Part shown: in pieces, positions 51,180-61,250 of the stretch
How positions within the stretch are numbered: position 1 is the first letter of the stretch
Layout of the letters: the number at the start of each line of letters is the position of its first letter
Assembly (NCBI RefSeq): GCF_001748365.1
Contig: NZ_BDHH01000006.1
Location: forward strand, 62,001-126,000
DNA: 64,000 nucleotides
Direction: 5' to 3'
Origin: Fusibacter sp. 3D3
Lineage (GTDB): Bacteria; Bacillota; Clostridia; Peptostreptococcales; Acidaminobacteraceae
The notes under the pieces: generated by a model
What the model was told of the DNA's origin: nothing
Seen by the model: only the letters and a program-made list of their open reading frames with translations
The model's database searches: none
Translations under genes and position numbers: made by a program

Positions 51180-51935
51180 TTATAAAAAACCTATAATCGC
51201 TTTAATCTCATCCATTTTGCCTGCTTCTCTCAAGTCTATAAATCGGCTGGCAATAACAACACCATCTACTACCTTATTGAATTCAAGAACATCTTCGCGG
51301 CTTTTAATTCCAAAACCTGCTACCACAGGCGTTTTAGTATATTTTTTAATCTTATGACTCATAAGAGTTACTTCTTTTAAATCAGGCCTTTGAGTGCCCG
51401 TAATGCCTTTAACGGCAACCAAGTATATGAAGCCCTCACTCTCTTTTACAATCTGTTCAACACGTCTCTCGCTCGTTGTAAGCGCAATCAATGGAATAAT
51501 ATGCATTTCATAAAGCTCGGCAACTAATTTAAATTCAGCGGATTCTTCGTGTGGCAAATCTGGAATAATGAGCCCCTGCACGCCAGATTCAGAAAGTAAC
51601 TTACAGGCTTTTTCAAAACCAAATTGGTAAATGGGATTGAGATAGGTCATCACCACCATCGGTATATCCGTCTCTGCTTTAATGATCTTTGCGAAACGGA
51701 TGACATCCTTAAAAGTTGTCTTTGCTTTCAGCGCCCTGAGACCTGCATTAAGGATCGTTTCTCCATCTGCTGCAGGGTCAGAAAAGGGCATTCCAAGTTC
51801 TAGCAAATCTATGCCACTCTTTATCAAAAATCTAGCATAATCCAAGCTGGCTTCAAATCCACCATCGCCCACCATAACATAGGACACAAGTGCCTTTTTA
51901 TTATTCTCAAATGCGGTATTAATTTTTCTCATCAT
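51180..51935 (-). CDS. trpA: Tryptophan synthase alpha subunit
   Basis: A 251-residue TIM barrel that cleaves indole-3-glycerol phosphate to indole, which is channelled to TrpB. Catalytic Glu is in [15 protein letters not shown] (with the conserved Asp), [12 protein letters not shown] holds the second Asp region equivalent, and [11 protein letters not shown] and [12 protein letters not shown] are typical phosphate-binding and loop motifs. It is slightly shorter than the usual 265 residues. The start overlaps the end of trpB by 17 bases (ATGATG; either codon possible), with AAGGAG upstream. Confidence 0.95.
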   Translation of the reverse strand: MMRKINTAFENNKKALVSYVMVGDGGFEASLDYARFLIKSGIDLLELGMPFSDPAADGETILNAGLRALKAKTTFKDVIRFAKIIKAETDIPMVVMTYLNPIYQFGFEKACKLLSESGVQGLIIPDLPHEESAEFKLVAELYEMHIIPLIALTTSERRVEQIVKESEGFIYLVAVKGITGTQRPDLKEVTLMSHKIKKYTKTPVVAGFGIKSREDVLEFNKVVDGVVIASRFIDLREAGKMDEIKAIIGFL

Positions 51936-53088
51936 AATACTCCTTTATGGTTTCGACATCTTTATCACCTCTACCCGATAAATTGATGACAATTGTTTCC
52001 GAGCTACTCATTTGTGGCGCCAATTTTAAGCCATATGCCACTGCATGCGCACTTTCGAGTGCAGGTATAATGCCCTCGTTTTTACATAATATATCAAAGG
52101 CTTCTAAAGCTTCTGCATCACTTATTGGATGATATTTCACTCGGCCAATATCATTGAGATAACTATGCTCCGGACCAATTCCAGGATAATCCAATCCCGC
52201 TGAAATAGAGTAAGCCTCTTCTATTTGACCCGCTTCATCTTGTAGCAAATAGGTTTTCGTCCCATGTAGGATGCCGATCTTGCCGCCATTTATGGAACAA
52301 GCATGTGCTCCAGAATGAAGTCCTTTTCCAGATGCCTCAATCCCATAAAGTTTTACATCTTTTAAATCAATAAAGGGTTCAAACATGCCAATGGCATTAC
52401 TGCCACCCCCTACACAAGCAATAATAGCCGTTGGATTTTTGCCCTCATGCTCAAAATGTTGAGCCAAGGTTTCTCTGCCGATAATCTTTTGAAAATATTT
52501 TACAATTTCTGGATAAGGCGCAGGGCCAATTGCAGAACCTATAATATAATGCGTATCTTCAATATTTGCCGCCCAATATTTGAGTGCTTCATTCGTCGCA
52601 TCTTTTAGAACTCGGCTCCCAGATTTAACAGGAACCACTTCCGTTCCCAACAATTCCATCTTAAACACATTTAATTTCTGTCGTCTCATATCTTCTTCGC
52701 CCATAAAAACTTTACACTGTAAACCCAATAGTGCAGATGCCGTTGCAGTTGCCACACCATGCTGACCAGCGCCAGTCTCTGCAATTACTTTTTCCTTGCC
52801 CATACTCTTGGCAATCAACGCTTGACCTATGGCATTATTGATTTTATGAGCACCCGTATGATTTAAATCTTCTCTTTTTAGATAAATTTTAGCACCGCCA
52901 CATTTCTTGCTGAGATTTTCAGCGTAATAGAGCGGATTTTCTCGCCCAACGTACTGCTTCATATAATAGTTAAATGACTCGATAAACGCTTGATCACTTC
53001 TGAGTCTTGTGAAGGTCTCTTCAAGTTCGATCACCGCCTCCATCAATATTTCTGAAATATATTGTCCACCATACTCACCATACTTCAT
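51919..53088 (-). CDS. trpB: Tryptophan synthase beta subunit
   Basis: A 389-residue PLP enzyme that joins indole and serine to give tryptophan. The PLP lysine lies in [16 protein letters not shown] (about residue 83), the catalytic Glu in [11 protein letters not shown], the phosphate loop is [10 protein letters not shown] and the late NLSGRGDKD is typical. This is the canonical TrpB1 type that works with TrpA. The ATG overlaps the stop of the trpDCF gene (ATGA), and AGGAGG lies 8 bases upstream within that gene. Confidence 0.96.
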   Translation of the reverse strand: MKYGEYGGQYISEILMEAVIELEETFTRLRSDQAFIESFNYYMKQYVGRENPLYYAENLSKKCGGAKIYLKREDLNHTGAHKINNAIGQALIAKSMGKEKVIAETGAGQHGVATATASALLGLQCKVFMGEEDMRRQKLNVFKMELLGTEVVPVKSGSRVLKDATNEALKYWAANIEDTHYIIGSAIGPAPYPEIVKYFQKIIGRETLAQHFEHEGKNPTAIIACVGGGSNAIGMFEPFIDLKDVKLYGIEASGKGLHSGAHACSINGGKIGILHGTKTYLLQDEAGQIEEAYSISAGLDYPGIGPEHSYLNDIGRVKYHPISDAEALEAFDILCKNEGIIPALESAHAVAYGLKLAPQMSSSETIVINLSGRGDKDVETIKEYYDEKN

Positions 53089-55523
53089 AACTTACGCCTC
53101 CTATTTATAAGCTTACATTCATCTGCGCTATAACATTGTTTTACAAATGAATGCATCAATGCTTTATTCTTTTTACCCTCTTGCTCAACCCCTGAGCTGA
53201 CATCCACTGCAAAAGGATGATAACCACGGATTAACTCAGCAACATTATCTGAAGTAAGACCACCCGCGATAATAAGGGGTTTGCTTGACTTAATTTGTTT
53301 CAAAATTTCCCAATCAAAAGTCTTGCCGGATCCTGGCACCATTGCATCCATCAAATAGTAGTCTACTTTGGGATGGCTACTGAGCATATGATATGCTGTA
53401 ATCGCCTCTAAAATTTCTTTATAACTGAATGCCTTGATAATTTGTACAGGCCTATTAAGTGCCTCATAATCATCAAAGGGACCATGAATCTGAATCATAT
53501 CAAAGGGGATGGTCTCTATTACTTTGTTGATTTCTGCTACAGTTTGATCTTTAAACACGGCTACTGTTTTGATACCCGTCTCTTTTATTGCATTTACAAT
53601 TTCATAAGCGCTCTGAATAGCCACTTGCCGCTTACTCTCTGCAAATACAAGGCCTATATAATGGGCGCCGCTCTGGGCAACAAAATGAGCTTCTTCAACG
53701 CTTTTGACACCGCAAATTTTAATACCCGTTTGAGTAACACTTCTAATTAAATGTTCCCCCATAAGGACACCATGAAATCCAATTTTAATTAAATAATCCA
53801 TCTCATCAAGGCTTGTAATACCACTTTCGCTGACAATAGGTTTACTGTAAGATGCCAACCCAAGTGTGTTGTATAAATTCACAGACACATCAATATCGGT
53901 TTTAAACGTTTGCAAATCTCGATTATTGATGCCTAATATATCAAAATCAATACCACTCACTTTCTCGAATTCATCTGCTTGATGAATTTCCATAAGGACT
54001 TCAAGGTCGTGTTCATGTGCGTATTGAGTCAGGTATTCAAGTTGCTCAACAGGCAACATTCTTGCGATTAACAGAATGAGGGAGGCCCCCTTTTGCTTTG
54101 CCATTTGAATCTGTTTCTCTGAAACGATGAATTCTTTGTACAAAATCGGTTTATCCGTGAGTCTGCTCACGTTGTAGACGTCTTCTTCATTTGCATAGAA
54201 GTACTTCTGATCTGCTAAGACAGAAATGCCGATCACGTTTAGAGCTTCATAATGCTTTATCACGGATTCAATATCAAGCGCTTCAGTAAATTTCCCCTTT
54301 GAAGGCGATCCTCTTTTAATCTCTCCGATAATGGGGTAAAAAGATGGCTCTTGTGCCTTAAGATAGAGCGCTCTAGAAGATTTCAACAGGGGACTCAATT
54401 TCGCTCTTTTTTTTACCGATGCCTCCTGTTTGGGATTCATAGAAAGTGGCAGCAGATCTTGACGATCAGATGCATATATTTGATTTTTATATTCAAAGAT
54501 CTCATCTAAAATCGTACTGGACTTTATCCATGCCTGTGTGTTCAATATTGCATTGACCTTTGCCTCTACTTGACCTTCATCTATAAGCATTCGCGCCATT
54601 TTCATACCTTCTTTTATGGATTCTACACGTTCGTTAAGATAGATGCAGAAGCCTGCATTAAAGATCACAGCTTCCTTATAAGGAGATTCATCACCTGCTA
54701 AAAGATGTTGCATTATTTCTAAGTTGACTGCCTTACTGCCTCCTTTCAATTGTTTATTTTCTATTTTTTCAAAGCCATAGTGTTTTGGATTTAGGATCAA
54801 ATGTTGTTCTTTAACGCCATTAAAGCACAGAACTTCATTTTCGCCTTCTAAAGACAATTCATCCATACCGCCATAACCGTGAACTACTGCGCCTGATTTA
54901 AGCCCAAGCGTTTTCATAGCTTCATAGACAGGCCGTAGCAATTTGGAGGTGTAGACCCCTATCATTTGATGCGTGACGTTCGCCGGATTTGAAAGTGGTC
55001 CTATAATATTAAATATGCTCGGTTTGCCAATCTTTTTTCGGATAGGCATAATTGTTTTCATTTTGGTGTGATAAGCTTGAGCAAACAAAAAACAAAAACC
55101 CTCTTCACTAAATAACTGTTCATTTTCGCGTTCCGTTAATTGTAGGTCAAAGCCCATTGCTTCCAGAATATCAGCACTACCGCACTTAGAAGATACAGAA
55201 CGATTTCCATGTTTCGCAACATTAATACCTGCCGCTGCTAGCACAAAAGCCACTGCTGTACTGATGTTAAATGTTTCCAGACCATCGCCACCTGTCCCAC
55301 AGGTATCCATAATGTTGAGTTCAGTTGCCTTAAAAGATTTAGCATTGCGTTTCATTGCAGTGGCAAAACCAGCGATTTCATGATAGGTCTCCCCTTTGAG
55401 ATTTAACTTAATTAAAGCAGCTTCAATCTTATCATCCGTGATGCGCTTGTTGAGCACATCATCTGCAAGTACAATGGATTCTTCATAGCTCAAAGACTCC
55501 TTACGCATTAATTTATCTAACAT
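53085..55523 (-). CDS. trpDCF: TrpD-TrpC-TrpF triple fusion
   Basis: An 812-residue trifunctional enzyme. About 1-335 is anthranilate phosphoribosyltransferase ([40 protein letters not shown]). About 345-600 is indole-glycerol-phosphate synthase ([39 protein letters not shown]). About 605-800 is phosphoribosylanthranilate isomerase ([36 protein letters not shown]). The catalytic motifs of all three are intact. It covers the steps from anthranilate to indole-glycerol phosphate; trpE/trpG are not in this operon. It is the first gene behind the T-box leader, with AGGAGAG before the ATG. Confidence 0.93.
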   Translation of the reverse strand: MLDKLMRKESLSYEESIVLADDVLNKRITDDKIEAALIKLNLKGETYHEIAGFATAMKRNAKSFKATELNIMDTCGTGGDGLETFNISTAVAFVLAAAGINVAKHGNRSVSSKCGSADILEAMGFDLQLTERENEQLFSEEGFCFLFAQAYHTKMKTIMPIRKKIGKPSIFNIIGPLSNPANVTHQMIGVYTSKLLRPVYEAMKTLGLKSGAVVHGYGGMDELSLEGENEVLCFNGVKEQHLILNPKHYGFEKIENKQLKGGSKAVNLEIMQHLLAGDESPYKEAVIFNAGFCIYLNERVESIKEGMKMARMLIDEGQVEAKVNAILNTQAWIKSSTILDEIFEYKNQIYASDRQDLLPLSMNPKQEASVKKRAKLSPLLKSSRALYLKAQEPSFYPIIGEIKRGSPSKGKFTEALDIESVIKHYEALNVIGISVLADQKYFYANEEDVYNVSRLTDKPILYKEFIVSEKQIQMAKQKGASLILLIARMLPVEQLEYLTQYAHEHDLEVLMEIHQADEFEKVSGIDFDILGINNRDLQTFKTDIDVSVNLYNTLGLASYSKPIVSESGITSLDEMDYLIKIGFHGVLMGEHLIRSVTQTGIKICGVKSVEEAHFVAQSGAHYIGLVFAESKRQVAIQSAYEIVNAIKETGIKTVAVFKDQTVAEINKVIETIPFDMIQIHGPFDDYEALNRPVQIIKAFSYKEILEAITAYHMLSSHPKVDYYLMDAMVPGSGKTFDWEILKQIKSSKPLIIAGGLTSDNVAELIRGYHPFAVDVSSGVEQEGKKNKALMHSFVKQCYSADECKLINRRRKL

Positions 55524-55590
55524 AATTGGCTCTCCTTTCCTTCATCAATCTTAAAACTGCGTCTCGTCGACACGTGCGACCCATCCATAT

Positions 55591-55626
55591 AAAAAAACCT
55601 CGCCCTATAATAAAAGGACGAGGTTT
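55591..55626 (-). terminator. Second (trp-proximal) T-box terminator
   Basis: AACCTCGTCC pairs with AGGGCGAGGTT around an A/T loop, followed by TTTTTTT. Its 5' arm overlaps the region that would pair with the AAAGGTGGCATAGCGAG T-box sequence in the antiterminator. Confidence 0.85.
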
Positions 55627-55710
55627 CTCGCTATGCCACCTTTGAGTAAAAAAACGGACGATTCACTTCTAATAAGGCCCTAGCTGAGCTTAAAATTTGT
55701 GAATGACCTA

Positions 55711-55744
55711 AAAAAAATCTCACACCCATAAATAGGTGTGAGAT
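55711..55744 (-). terminator. First T-box terminator with its own competing hairpin
   Basis: ATCTCACACC pairs with GGGTGTGAGAT and is followed by TTTTTTTT. Immediately upstream, AGAT-TGGCATAT-ATCT (55741-55756) can fold instead, exposing TGGC and taking the 5' arm of the terminator, as a small antiterminator would. Confidence 0.75.
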
Positions 55745-55951
55745 ATATGCCAATCTCATGATTCTTCGAAGTCCATCAACTTCTGCACTCTATAACGGGA
55801 GTTCCCGGCGTACCTACTAAAATTCAGATTGCACTCATAAGTCCATTCACTGCCATTTTCCTTATCAGTTTTCACCACCCACTGACTCTCTACGAAGTTC
55901 TATCACAGTTACTACTCTTAATCAACGTTTTCTATTATACTATTGAATATT

Positions 55952-55979
55952 ATTTTAACTTAATAAAATGGAATGTCAA
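55952..55979 (-). promoter_or_regulatory. Promoter of the trp leader
   Basis: A consensus TTGACA is followed after 16 bases by TAAAAT, placing the start just before stem I; a TATAAT at 55934-55939 is an alternative -10. Confidence 0.6.
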
Positions 55980-55996
55980 TACCTTTTCAGAAAATT

Positions 55997-56698
55997 TTAC
56001 TCCACATAGGCCTTTAACTTTTCAAGATTAAGAATTTTAAACGTCGCCTTATGGTAATCAATCAAACCATCCGCTTTCATTTTACTCAATTCTCGAGAAA
56101 TCGAAGGTCTTGCGACATTAAAAAAATCTGCCAATTCATCCCTATTCATCGGGAGCTCAAAAAAAACATCTCGAGATCTATATTGATTTTCTAAAAGGTA
56201 CGCACAGAGTTTCCCCCTGAGACTTTTTATGGTTAGATACTCCACTTTCCGATTTAATAATAGTGCTTTTTTAGCCATGATTGCAAGCATATTCTCGATT
56301 AATTTTCTGTGCCCAGAGCACATCTTTTCACACTGACTGATTACTTTTTCTGGAGAAATAAAAACAATTTTAGATTGTGTTTGGGCGGTCACCGACGCAA
56401 TCCACTTAGTATGCATTGAGAAACTCATCATTTCACCAAACATATCGCCTTTCTTAAGCACAGTCATGATCATCCTATTGCCTGCAATATTCTCCTTAGC
56501 AACGATAACTTCTCCTTCTAGGACAATGCCCAGACCTAAAAAAGGATCGCCTATAGAAGCAACTGGCTGGTTTTTTTGATATGCATAAATTCTAGGATTC
56601 AAACACCCAATCATACCTACAATATCCTGACTTTGAATACCACTAAAAAGTGGAATACTCTCTATAACATTGATTATTTCTTGATCAATTGATTTCAT
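55997..56698 (-). CDS. Crp/Fnr-family transcriptional regulator
   Basis: A 233-residue regulator. Residues 15-135 form a cyclic-nucleotide-binding-like jelly roll (GIVLEGEVIVAKEN, KKGDMFGEMMSFS), and a long dimer helix leads to a winged helix at about 165-225 with RDELADFFNVARPSISRELSKMK. The FNR-type N-terminal cysteine set is absent, but two cysteines (CEKMCSG) sit in the dimer region. The type resembles the clostridial Crp regulators that respond to redox or nitrosative cues; the effector is unknown. GAGGTG is five bases before the ATG. It is transcribed alone, downstream of nhaC and a hairpin. Confidence 0.9.
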   Translation of the reverse strand: MKSIDQEIINVIESIPLFSGIQSQDIVGMIGCLNPRIYAYQKNQPVASIGDPFLGLGIVLEGEVIVAKENIAGNRMIMTVLKKGDMFGEMMSFSMHTKWIASVTAQTQSKIVFISPEKVISQCEKMCSGHRKLIENMLAIMAKKALLLNRKVEYLTIKSLRGKLCAYLLENQYRSRDVFFELPMNRDELADFFNVARPSISRELSKMKADGLIDYHKATFKILNLEKLKAYVE

Positions 56699-56780
56699 CT
56701 ACACCTCTTGTTGGATTACTTTATATCACTATGATACCCTATTTTGGTTTTAATATGTAGTGATTTTGCCCACTATTTTT

Positions 56781-56812
56781 TAAAGCCCTAAATCTTTAGA
56801 TTTAGGGCTTTA
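56781..56812. terminator. Hairpin between nhaC and the Crp/Fnr gene
   Basis: A 14-bp perfect stem, TAAAGCCCTAAATC with GATTTAGGGCTTTA, and a four-base loop, 21 bases after the nhaC stop. T-runs are short on both strands. Confidence 0.65.
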
Positions 56813-56832
56813 TTTCTAATGAATAAATCTAT

Positions 56833-58233
56833 TTACGCAATTTCAGTTTTTGCAGACGCATCTACCTTTTCCATAGTGATACCCGTGAATCCGTAGAAAA
56901 TAGAAACAAATGGATTTACAAGATTCAAAATACAATACGGAATGTACGTCCAAGGTGCAAGTCCCAGTGTAGCGATCATAAAGGCGCCACATGTATTCCA
57001 TGGAATCAGTGGTGACGTTAAAGTCCCTGAATCTTCAAGTGCCCTGGATAAGTTCTTAGGTGCTAAACCTTTTTTATCAAAAGCATCTTTATACATTCTA
57101 CCAGGAATAACGATTGCTAAATATTGATCTCCTGCAACTAAGTTCATAAAAATTGCAGATCCAATAACAGCAACAACAAGTTGTCCAGTACTTTTAGCAA
57201 AATGTAAAACAACATTTGCAAGTGATTCAAGCATGCCGGTTTTTTCCATAACACCGCCAAATGTCATCGCACAAAGTATTAATGCCACAGTACCCATCAT
57301 ACTATTGAGGCCACCACGCGTTAACAATTCGTCCACAGAAGCAACCCCAGTTGCAGACACGTAGCCTGATTGTAAGGCACTCACTACGTCTCCAACTGTA
57401 GACCCTTGGAAAATCATAGCTGCAATTCCACCAATAATTGCACCGCCAAAGAGGCCTGGAATCGCTGGCACTTTCATCACAACAATGCCAATTACAATTA
57501 GCGGAATCAATAACAGCAATGGATTAAGGTTAAAACCTTGACTAAGACCTTTATTCATCTCATCAATTATCGTCAAATCCATTTCATTTCCACCAAATTG
57601 GAATCCCATTATGAGAAATGCAATAGCGGCAATGATATAAGAGGGTCCCGTTGTAAAAATCATGTGTTTGATATGATCAAATAACTTAGCACCTGCCATT
57701 GCTGGCGCAAGGTTAGTTGTATCAGAAAGTGGAGACATTTTATCCCCAAAATAAGCCCCCGAAATAATCGCACCACCGATCATTGGTGACGGAATCCCAA
57801 GTCCCATACCAACACCCATTAGCGCAACCCCCACTGTTCCAGCAGTAGTCCAAGAAGAACCTGTTGATAATGAAACAATTGAACACATCAATAGCGTTGC
57901 CAATAAGAAAATTTTTGGCGATAAAATTTTAAGGCCAAAATAGATCATTGTTGGCACAACTCCCGATAAAATCCATGTACCGATAACCATACCAATGATC
58001 ATCAATATAAGAATAGCCCCCATAGACATTTTAATCGTATCTACAATACCTTCTTCAATTTCACTCCATTTTGCATCGAGCATAAACATCGCTACTAACG
58101 AAGCAAATATTGCCGATGTCATTAAAGGAATGTGTGGTGATCCTTCAAGTACAAGAATTGTGTAAGACAACGTAACGAGTAAAAATAGTACTGGAATAAT
58201 TGCTACTAACGGTGATACTTTTTTAGTTTGCAT
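56833..58233 (-). CDS. NhaC-family Na+/H+ antiporter
   Basis: A 466-residue membrane protein with 11-12 hydrophobic segments and NhaC signatures: GTWILSGVVPTMIYFGLK, TGSSWTTAGTVGVALMGVG, GAYFGDKMSPLSDTTNLAPA and AGDQYLAIVIPGRMY. Members exchange sodium for protons, and some (MleN) carry malate/lactate or amino acids. Start: ATG at 58233 after GGGGGG and seven bases. A TATAAT lies at 58264-58269 with an AACCGGTT palindrome just upstream, suggesting a regulated promoter. The two-component system encoded upstream is the obvious candidate regulator. Confidence 0.9.
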   Translation of the reverse strand: MQTKKVSPLVAIIPVLFLLVTLSYTILVLEGSPHIPLMTSAIFASLVAMFMLDAKWSEIEEGIVDTIKMSMGAILILMIIGMVIGTWILSGVVPTMIYFGLKILSPKIFLLATLLMCSIVSLSTGSSWTTAGTVGVALMGVGMGLGIPSPMIGGAIISGAYFGDKMSPLSDTTNLAPAMAGAKLFDHIKHMIFTTGPSYIIAAIAFLIMGFQFGGNEMDLTIIDEMNKGLSQGFNLNPLLLLIPLIVIGIVVMKVPAIPGLFGGAIIGGIAAMIFQGSTVGDVVSALQSGYVSATGVASVDELLTRGGLNSMMGTVALILCAMTFGGVMEKTGMLESLANVVLHFAKSTGQLVVAVIGSAIFMNLVAGDQYLAIVIPGRMYKDAFDKKGLAPKNLSRALEDSGTLTSPLIPWNTCGAFMIATLGLAPWTYIPYCILNLVNPFVSIFYGFTGITMEKVDASAKTEIA

Positions 58234-58290
58234 AAGCAAGCCCCCCTTTAAAAGATATGTTAATTATACGTAACCGGTTCAAAATAATTA

Positions 58291-58329
58291 AAAAAAATTC
58301 AAAAAGATTTTAAGTCTTTTTGAATTTTC
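58291..58329 (-). terminator. Terminator of the two-component operon
   Basis: AATTCAAAAAGA pairs with TCTTTTTGAATT around TTTTAAG; on the minus strand a run of Ts follows, 31 bases after the response regulator stop. Confidence 0.8.
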
Positions 58330-58359
58330 TGAATAATGCAATGAAATTTGAGTCAATCC

Positions 58360-59217
58360 TCACATTTCATCTACTAATAAAATTAAATTGTCTATGAATT
58401 TTTTTATATTTATTTTGCCACCGTAAGCCTTTTTCCCCCGCAAATATTCCATTTCAAGTCTCACTTGTTCAAAATCAAACAATGTATTTGAATATTTCAC
58501 AAAAACTTCATTCAAATAATCTTCAATACCAAGACTTGCAATGTTACTTAAGCCTCTATTTATTGCCCGCCGAATACGCTGTTCCATCGCTTTGGGATTA
58601 TCCGATATTTCATTGCTGATATCCTTAAGTTTATTAGACGTTAAACTGATCTTACCTTCTTTGATGAATTTGCAAAGCTTGATCATCTCATCACATCCAG
58701 ATTCCCCTAATATGCCAAGACGGCTAAAAATCACTTTAATCTTCTTTTCAAGATGATCTTGAGGACCACTCACATTGCTAATGGAAATGGAGGGATGATT
58801 ATGCCCATCGATGTTCAAAACCTTTTTAATTTTGTCTAAGTTTTGTTCAATCATAATATTATCGGTTACATTTCTAATGACCGTTGCAACTTCCTTTTTA
58901 TTGACAGGTTTGCTGATGTAAAACGTGATACCCCGCTCATATGCCTCTCCGATAATCTTCTTAGAGGAAACTTGAGAGATCATGATGAATTTCGACTGAC
59001 ATTCTTGCTCTTTTAAAGTTTCTACAAGTGTTGTACCATCCACTTCTGGCATCAACAAATCCAATAAAATAATGTCCGGTCTAAGAATGGGTATTTCCTC
59101 AAGCGCCTTTTTACTACTCAAACTTGAGCCTATTAATTCGCCAAGTACTTCATCCAAAATGATTTCTTCTAACATTTTAATGACACTGATATCATCATCC
59201 ACAATATAGATTTTCAT
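58360..59217 (-). CDS. Response regulator with YcbB (GlnL-type) output domain
   Basis: A 285-residue regulator. Residues 1-120 are a receiver with DDD at 7-9, phospho-Asp in IILLDLLMPEVDG (about 52) and the Lys in YISKPVNKK. The C-terminal region (about 150-285) matches the YcbB output domain of GlnL from B. subtilis (LGILGESGCDEMI, RIRRAINRGLSNIASLG, FDFEQVRLEMEYLRGK). In B. subtilis GlnK-GlnL controls glutamine uptake and glutaminase. Here the target is probably the adjacent nhaC. It lies nine bases after the kinase gene, with a GGGGGAT ribosome site. Confidence 0.85.
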   Translation of the reverse strand: MKIYIVDDDISVIKMLEEIILDEVLGELIGSSLSSKKALEEIPILRPDIILLDLLMPEVDGTTLVETLKEQECQSKFIMISQVSSKKIIGEAYERGITFYISKPVNKKEVATVIRNVTDNIMIEQNLDKIKKVLNIDGHNHPSISISNVSGPQDHLEKKIKVIFSRLGILGESGCDEMIKLCKFIKEGKISLTSNKLKDISNEISDNPKAMEQRIRRAINRGLSNIASLGIEDYLNEVFVKYSNTLFDFEQVRLEMEYLRGKKAYGGKINIKKFIDNLILLVDEM

Positions 59218-59226
59218 AATATCCCC

Positions 59227-60525
59227 CTACTCAATAGATTCTTTAGGAACTTTAACACAAAAACGTGTGCCAATACCCGCTTTTGATTCTACTTCAATGC
59301 TACCGTTAAAAACATTTTCAACGATGTCCTTAACCAGCGATAATCCAATGCCTCTATTGGAATTACCCGTTTCATCATCATATTTTGTCGAATAGCCAGG
59401 ATTAAAAATATAGGCCTGCATTTCAAGGGACATCCCCTTGCCATCATCTACTACAACAAATTCATGTCTGATTTCATTTTCATTGTGAAAAACTTCAACT
59501 TTACCGCCATTTTCAATAGCTTCAACACTATTGTTTATTAAATTTCTCAAAACTGACATCAATAAGTTATGTTCTTTAATCAAAGCATCACTGTGAACAT
59601 GAAAAGTCAAAACAATAGGCACGTGACTCATTTCAAGTTGTCTTGTCAACGATAAGTGCAAAATTTTTGACAAATCGTTCAAAGACAATTTATCATTTGG
59701 CTTTTCCTTTAAAATAATCTCATCAATACCCTCTATTACTCTAAAATAATTCTTTTTAATTTCATGGACATCTTTTGCAATATTTAACGCCTTATTTTTT
59801 CGATGCGCTTCGTCTAGTTTATCATACTCTCTGTATAAGCTAAAAGCTTCATCCATAACAGATTCTACATGTTCGGTGTTGCTGTGTAAAAAGTAAATTT
59901 CACCTTTTAAATCTGATATAATGTTGAGCAGCATCCTATACCGCTCATCATGTTCTTCCTTTCGCAAAAATGAATTGTAATAATTAATTGAGACACAAAG
60001 TGTAACAGCAATTACCCCTCTTATTGCTGCCACAAGAAAGAGAGTTGCCATAACATTATTGGATGTATACTCCATAATGCCATATCTCGAAATAAATTCA
60101 GATGCATTACCCAAAAAATCACTCGCCATTGAGGCTAAGTATAATGTAAAAAGTGTTTTTCGTAAATCTTTATAAAAAATCAAATAGAAAATAAGGCCAT
60201 AGGTCAGGTCAAAAAAAAGAAAATTAAAATCTGCCCAAAATGCAGCTTCGAAACTACCATAATAATAATAACCTGTAAAGGTCCTAAAAAGCAACCCAAT
60301 ACTTGCAATAAACAATGAAGCTACAATCGGATTTAAGCGTCTGTCAAAATAATAATAGATCGGTAAAATCGCCACGCCTAAATTTATCGTATAATGAGAT
60401 GGCAAAATATTCATGCTAAAGCCTGATACAATGGCATCCACCATGGCTATCACAATCATTTTTTGAATCTGAATCACATTAAATTCTTTCCACCAGTTAT
60501 TAATTTTCTTCAGTGCAAAATTCAT
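59227..60525 (-). CDS. GlnK (YcbA)-like membrane sensor histidine kinase
   Basis: A 432-residue kinase. Six hydrophobic segments occupy about 15-190, with short loops and no large external domain, so the membrane part itself is the likely sensor. A dimerisation region without the usual HisKA motif follows, then an ATPase domain with LRNLINNSVEAIENGG (N box), DDGKGM and NRGIGLSLVKDIVE, ending in TRFCVKVPKE. This organisation matches GlnK/DctB-like kinases of the SpoOB-related group. It overlaps the DUF2161 gene by four bases (ATGA) and precedes its cognate YcbB-type regulator. Confidence 0.85.
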   Translation of the reverse strand: MNFALKKINNWWKEFNVIQIQKMIVIAMVDAIVSGFSMNILPSHYTINLGVAILPIYYYFDRRLNPIVASLFIASIGLLFRTFTGYYYYGSFEAAFWADFNFLFFDLTYGLIFYLIFYKDLRKTLFTLYLASMASDFLGNASEFISRYGIMEYTSNNVMATLFLVAAIRGVIAVTLCVSINYYNSFLRKEEHDERYRMLLNIISDLKGEIYFLHSNTEHVESVMDEAFSLYREYDKLDEAHRKNKALNIAKDVHEIKKNYFRVIEGIDEIILKEKPNDKLSLNDLSKILHLSLTRQLEMSHVPIVLTFHVHSDALIKEHNLLMSVLRNLINNSVEAIENGGKVEVFHNENEIRHEFVVVDDGKGMSLEMQAYIFNPGYSTKYDDETGNSNRGIGLSLVKDIVENVFNGSIEVESKAGIGTRFCVKVPKESIE

Positions 60526-61250
60526 AAAGCCTCCGGTGAATCCATAATCTTAAGAATGATATCTTGATGTTCTTCAACAGCTTTTACACCTGACTCAGTC
60601 AATTGATAACAGCCAAGTGAGACGCGTTCAAACCAGTTGTAATGATTATTTCTCAAAATCACGCCCGTTTTTTCAGGAGCGCCTAACGCTTTTAAGGTTT
60701 TTAGGGTCATAGGTGCACCCTGAGTTATATAATGTGCTATTAGGAGTGACTGTTCTCTGTATGCAGTCATCAGCTTACGCCTAGTGACGCCGCCATCATT
60801 AGAATCCGTTATTCTGGAATGAAATTCTTTTAAGAGTGCTTGCTTTTTTTTGTCCGCAATCCTCCTGCTTTTTTCAAAATCATAAGGGTTTGCTGCTATG
60901 ATCTCTGACACATAAGGTTCCATGGATCTAAAGTTGACGGTTAATAAGCCCACATTTAATCGTCTGAGCAACAATTCTATTTTTTTAAACCGCTTACTTT
61001 CTAAAACCTTATATGCGTGCGGAACCGCAATGTAGACATAATCCACAATTTTTTGTCTTTCAACAGCCTGTAAGATCAGCTCTAAATTTAATTTGAGCTT
61101 CAGTTCAATTGCAATGGATATCTGCTCCTGTTCACAGGTATATATCCCTAACAAATCAATACTTTTCACCTCTGCTGCTACGGCACATCCTTTAGATCTT
61201 AACCACGCCTTGCACGGGTCACTTAAGGAGGCTTCATAAATTTTATCCAT
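60522..61250 (-). CDS. DUF2161 family PD-(D/E)XK-like protein
   Basis: A 242-residue protein resembling the DUF2161 family. The N-terminal half has a nuclease-like core: SKGCAVAAEVKSIDLLGIY, then ISIAIELKLKLN with the E-x-K pair, and QAVERQKIVDYVYIAVP. The C-terminal half looks like a helical winged-helix domain (MTAYREQSLLIAHYITQGAP, FERVSLGCYQLTESG). The proximal Asp expected before E-x-K is at DLLGIY. The activity is not established. The ATG overlaps the stop codon of the decayed GGDEF gene (TAATG) and its own stop overlaps the kinase start. Linkage to a two-component pair is conserved enough to suggest operon function. Confidence 0.7.
   Translation of the reverse strand: MDKIYEASLSDPCKAWLRSKGCAVAAEVKSIDLLGIYTCEQEQISIAIELKLKLNLELILQAVERQKIVDYVYIAVPHAYKVLESKRFKKIELLLRRLNVGLLTVNFRSMEPYVSEIIAANPYDFEKSRRIADKKKQALLKEFHSRITDSNDGGVTRRKLMTAYREQSLLIAHYITQGAPMTLKTLKALGAPEKTGVILRNNHYNWFERVSLGCYQLTESGVKAVEEHQDIILKIMDSPEAL

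Larger units (their letters stand above)
55591..55930 (-). promoter_or_regulatory. T-box riboswitch (tRNA-Trp) controlling trpDCF-trpB-trpA
   Basis: The minus-strand leader has a stem I with AGAGAGTC and the GGTGGTGAAA loop, a specifier region GTGAATGGAC that can present UGG (Trp), a stem III core GGTACGCC with CTCCCGTTA, and the T-box AAAGGTGGCATAGCGAG. The TGGC of the T-box pairs with the GCCA end of tRNA-Trp, whose discriminator is G. Uncharged tRNA would stabilise the antiterminator and switch the operon on. A further terminator lies between stem III and the T-box. Confidence 0.85.
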
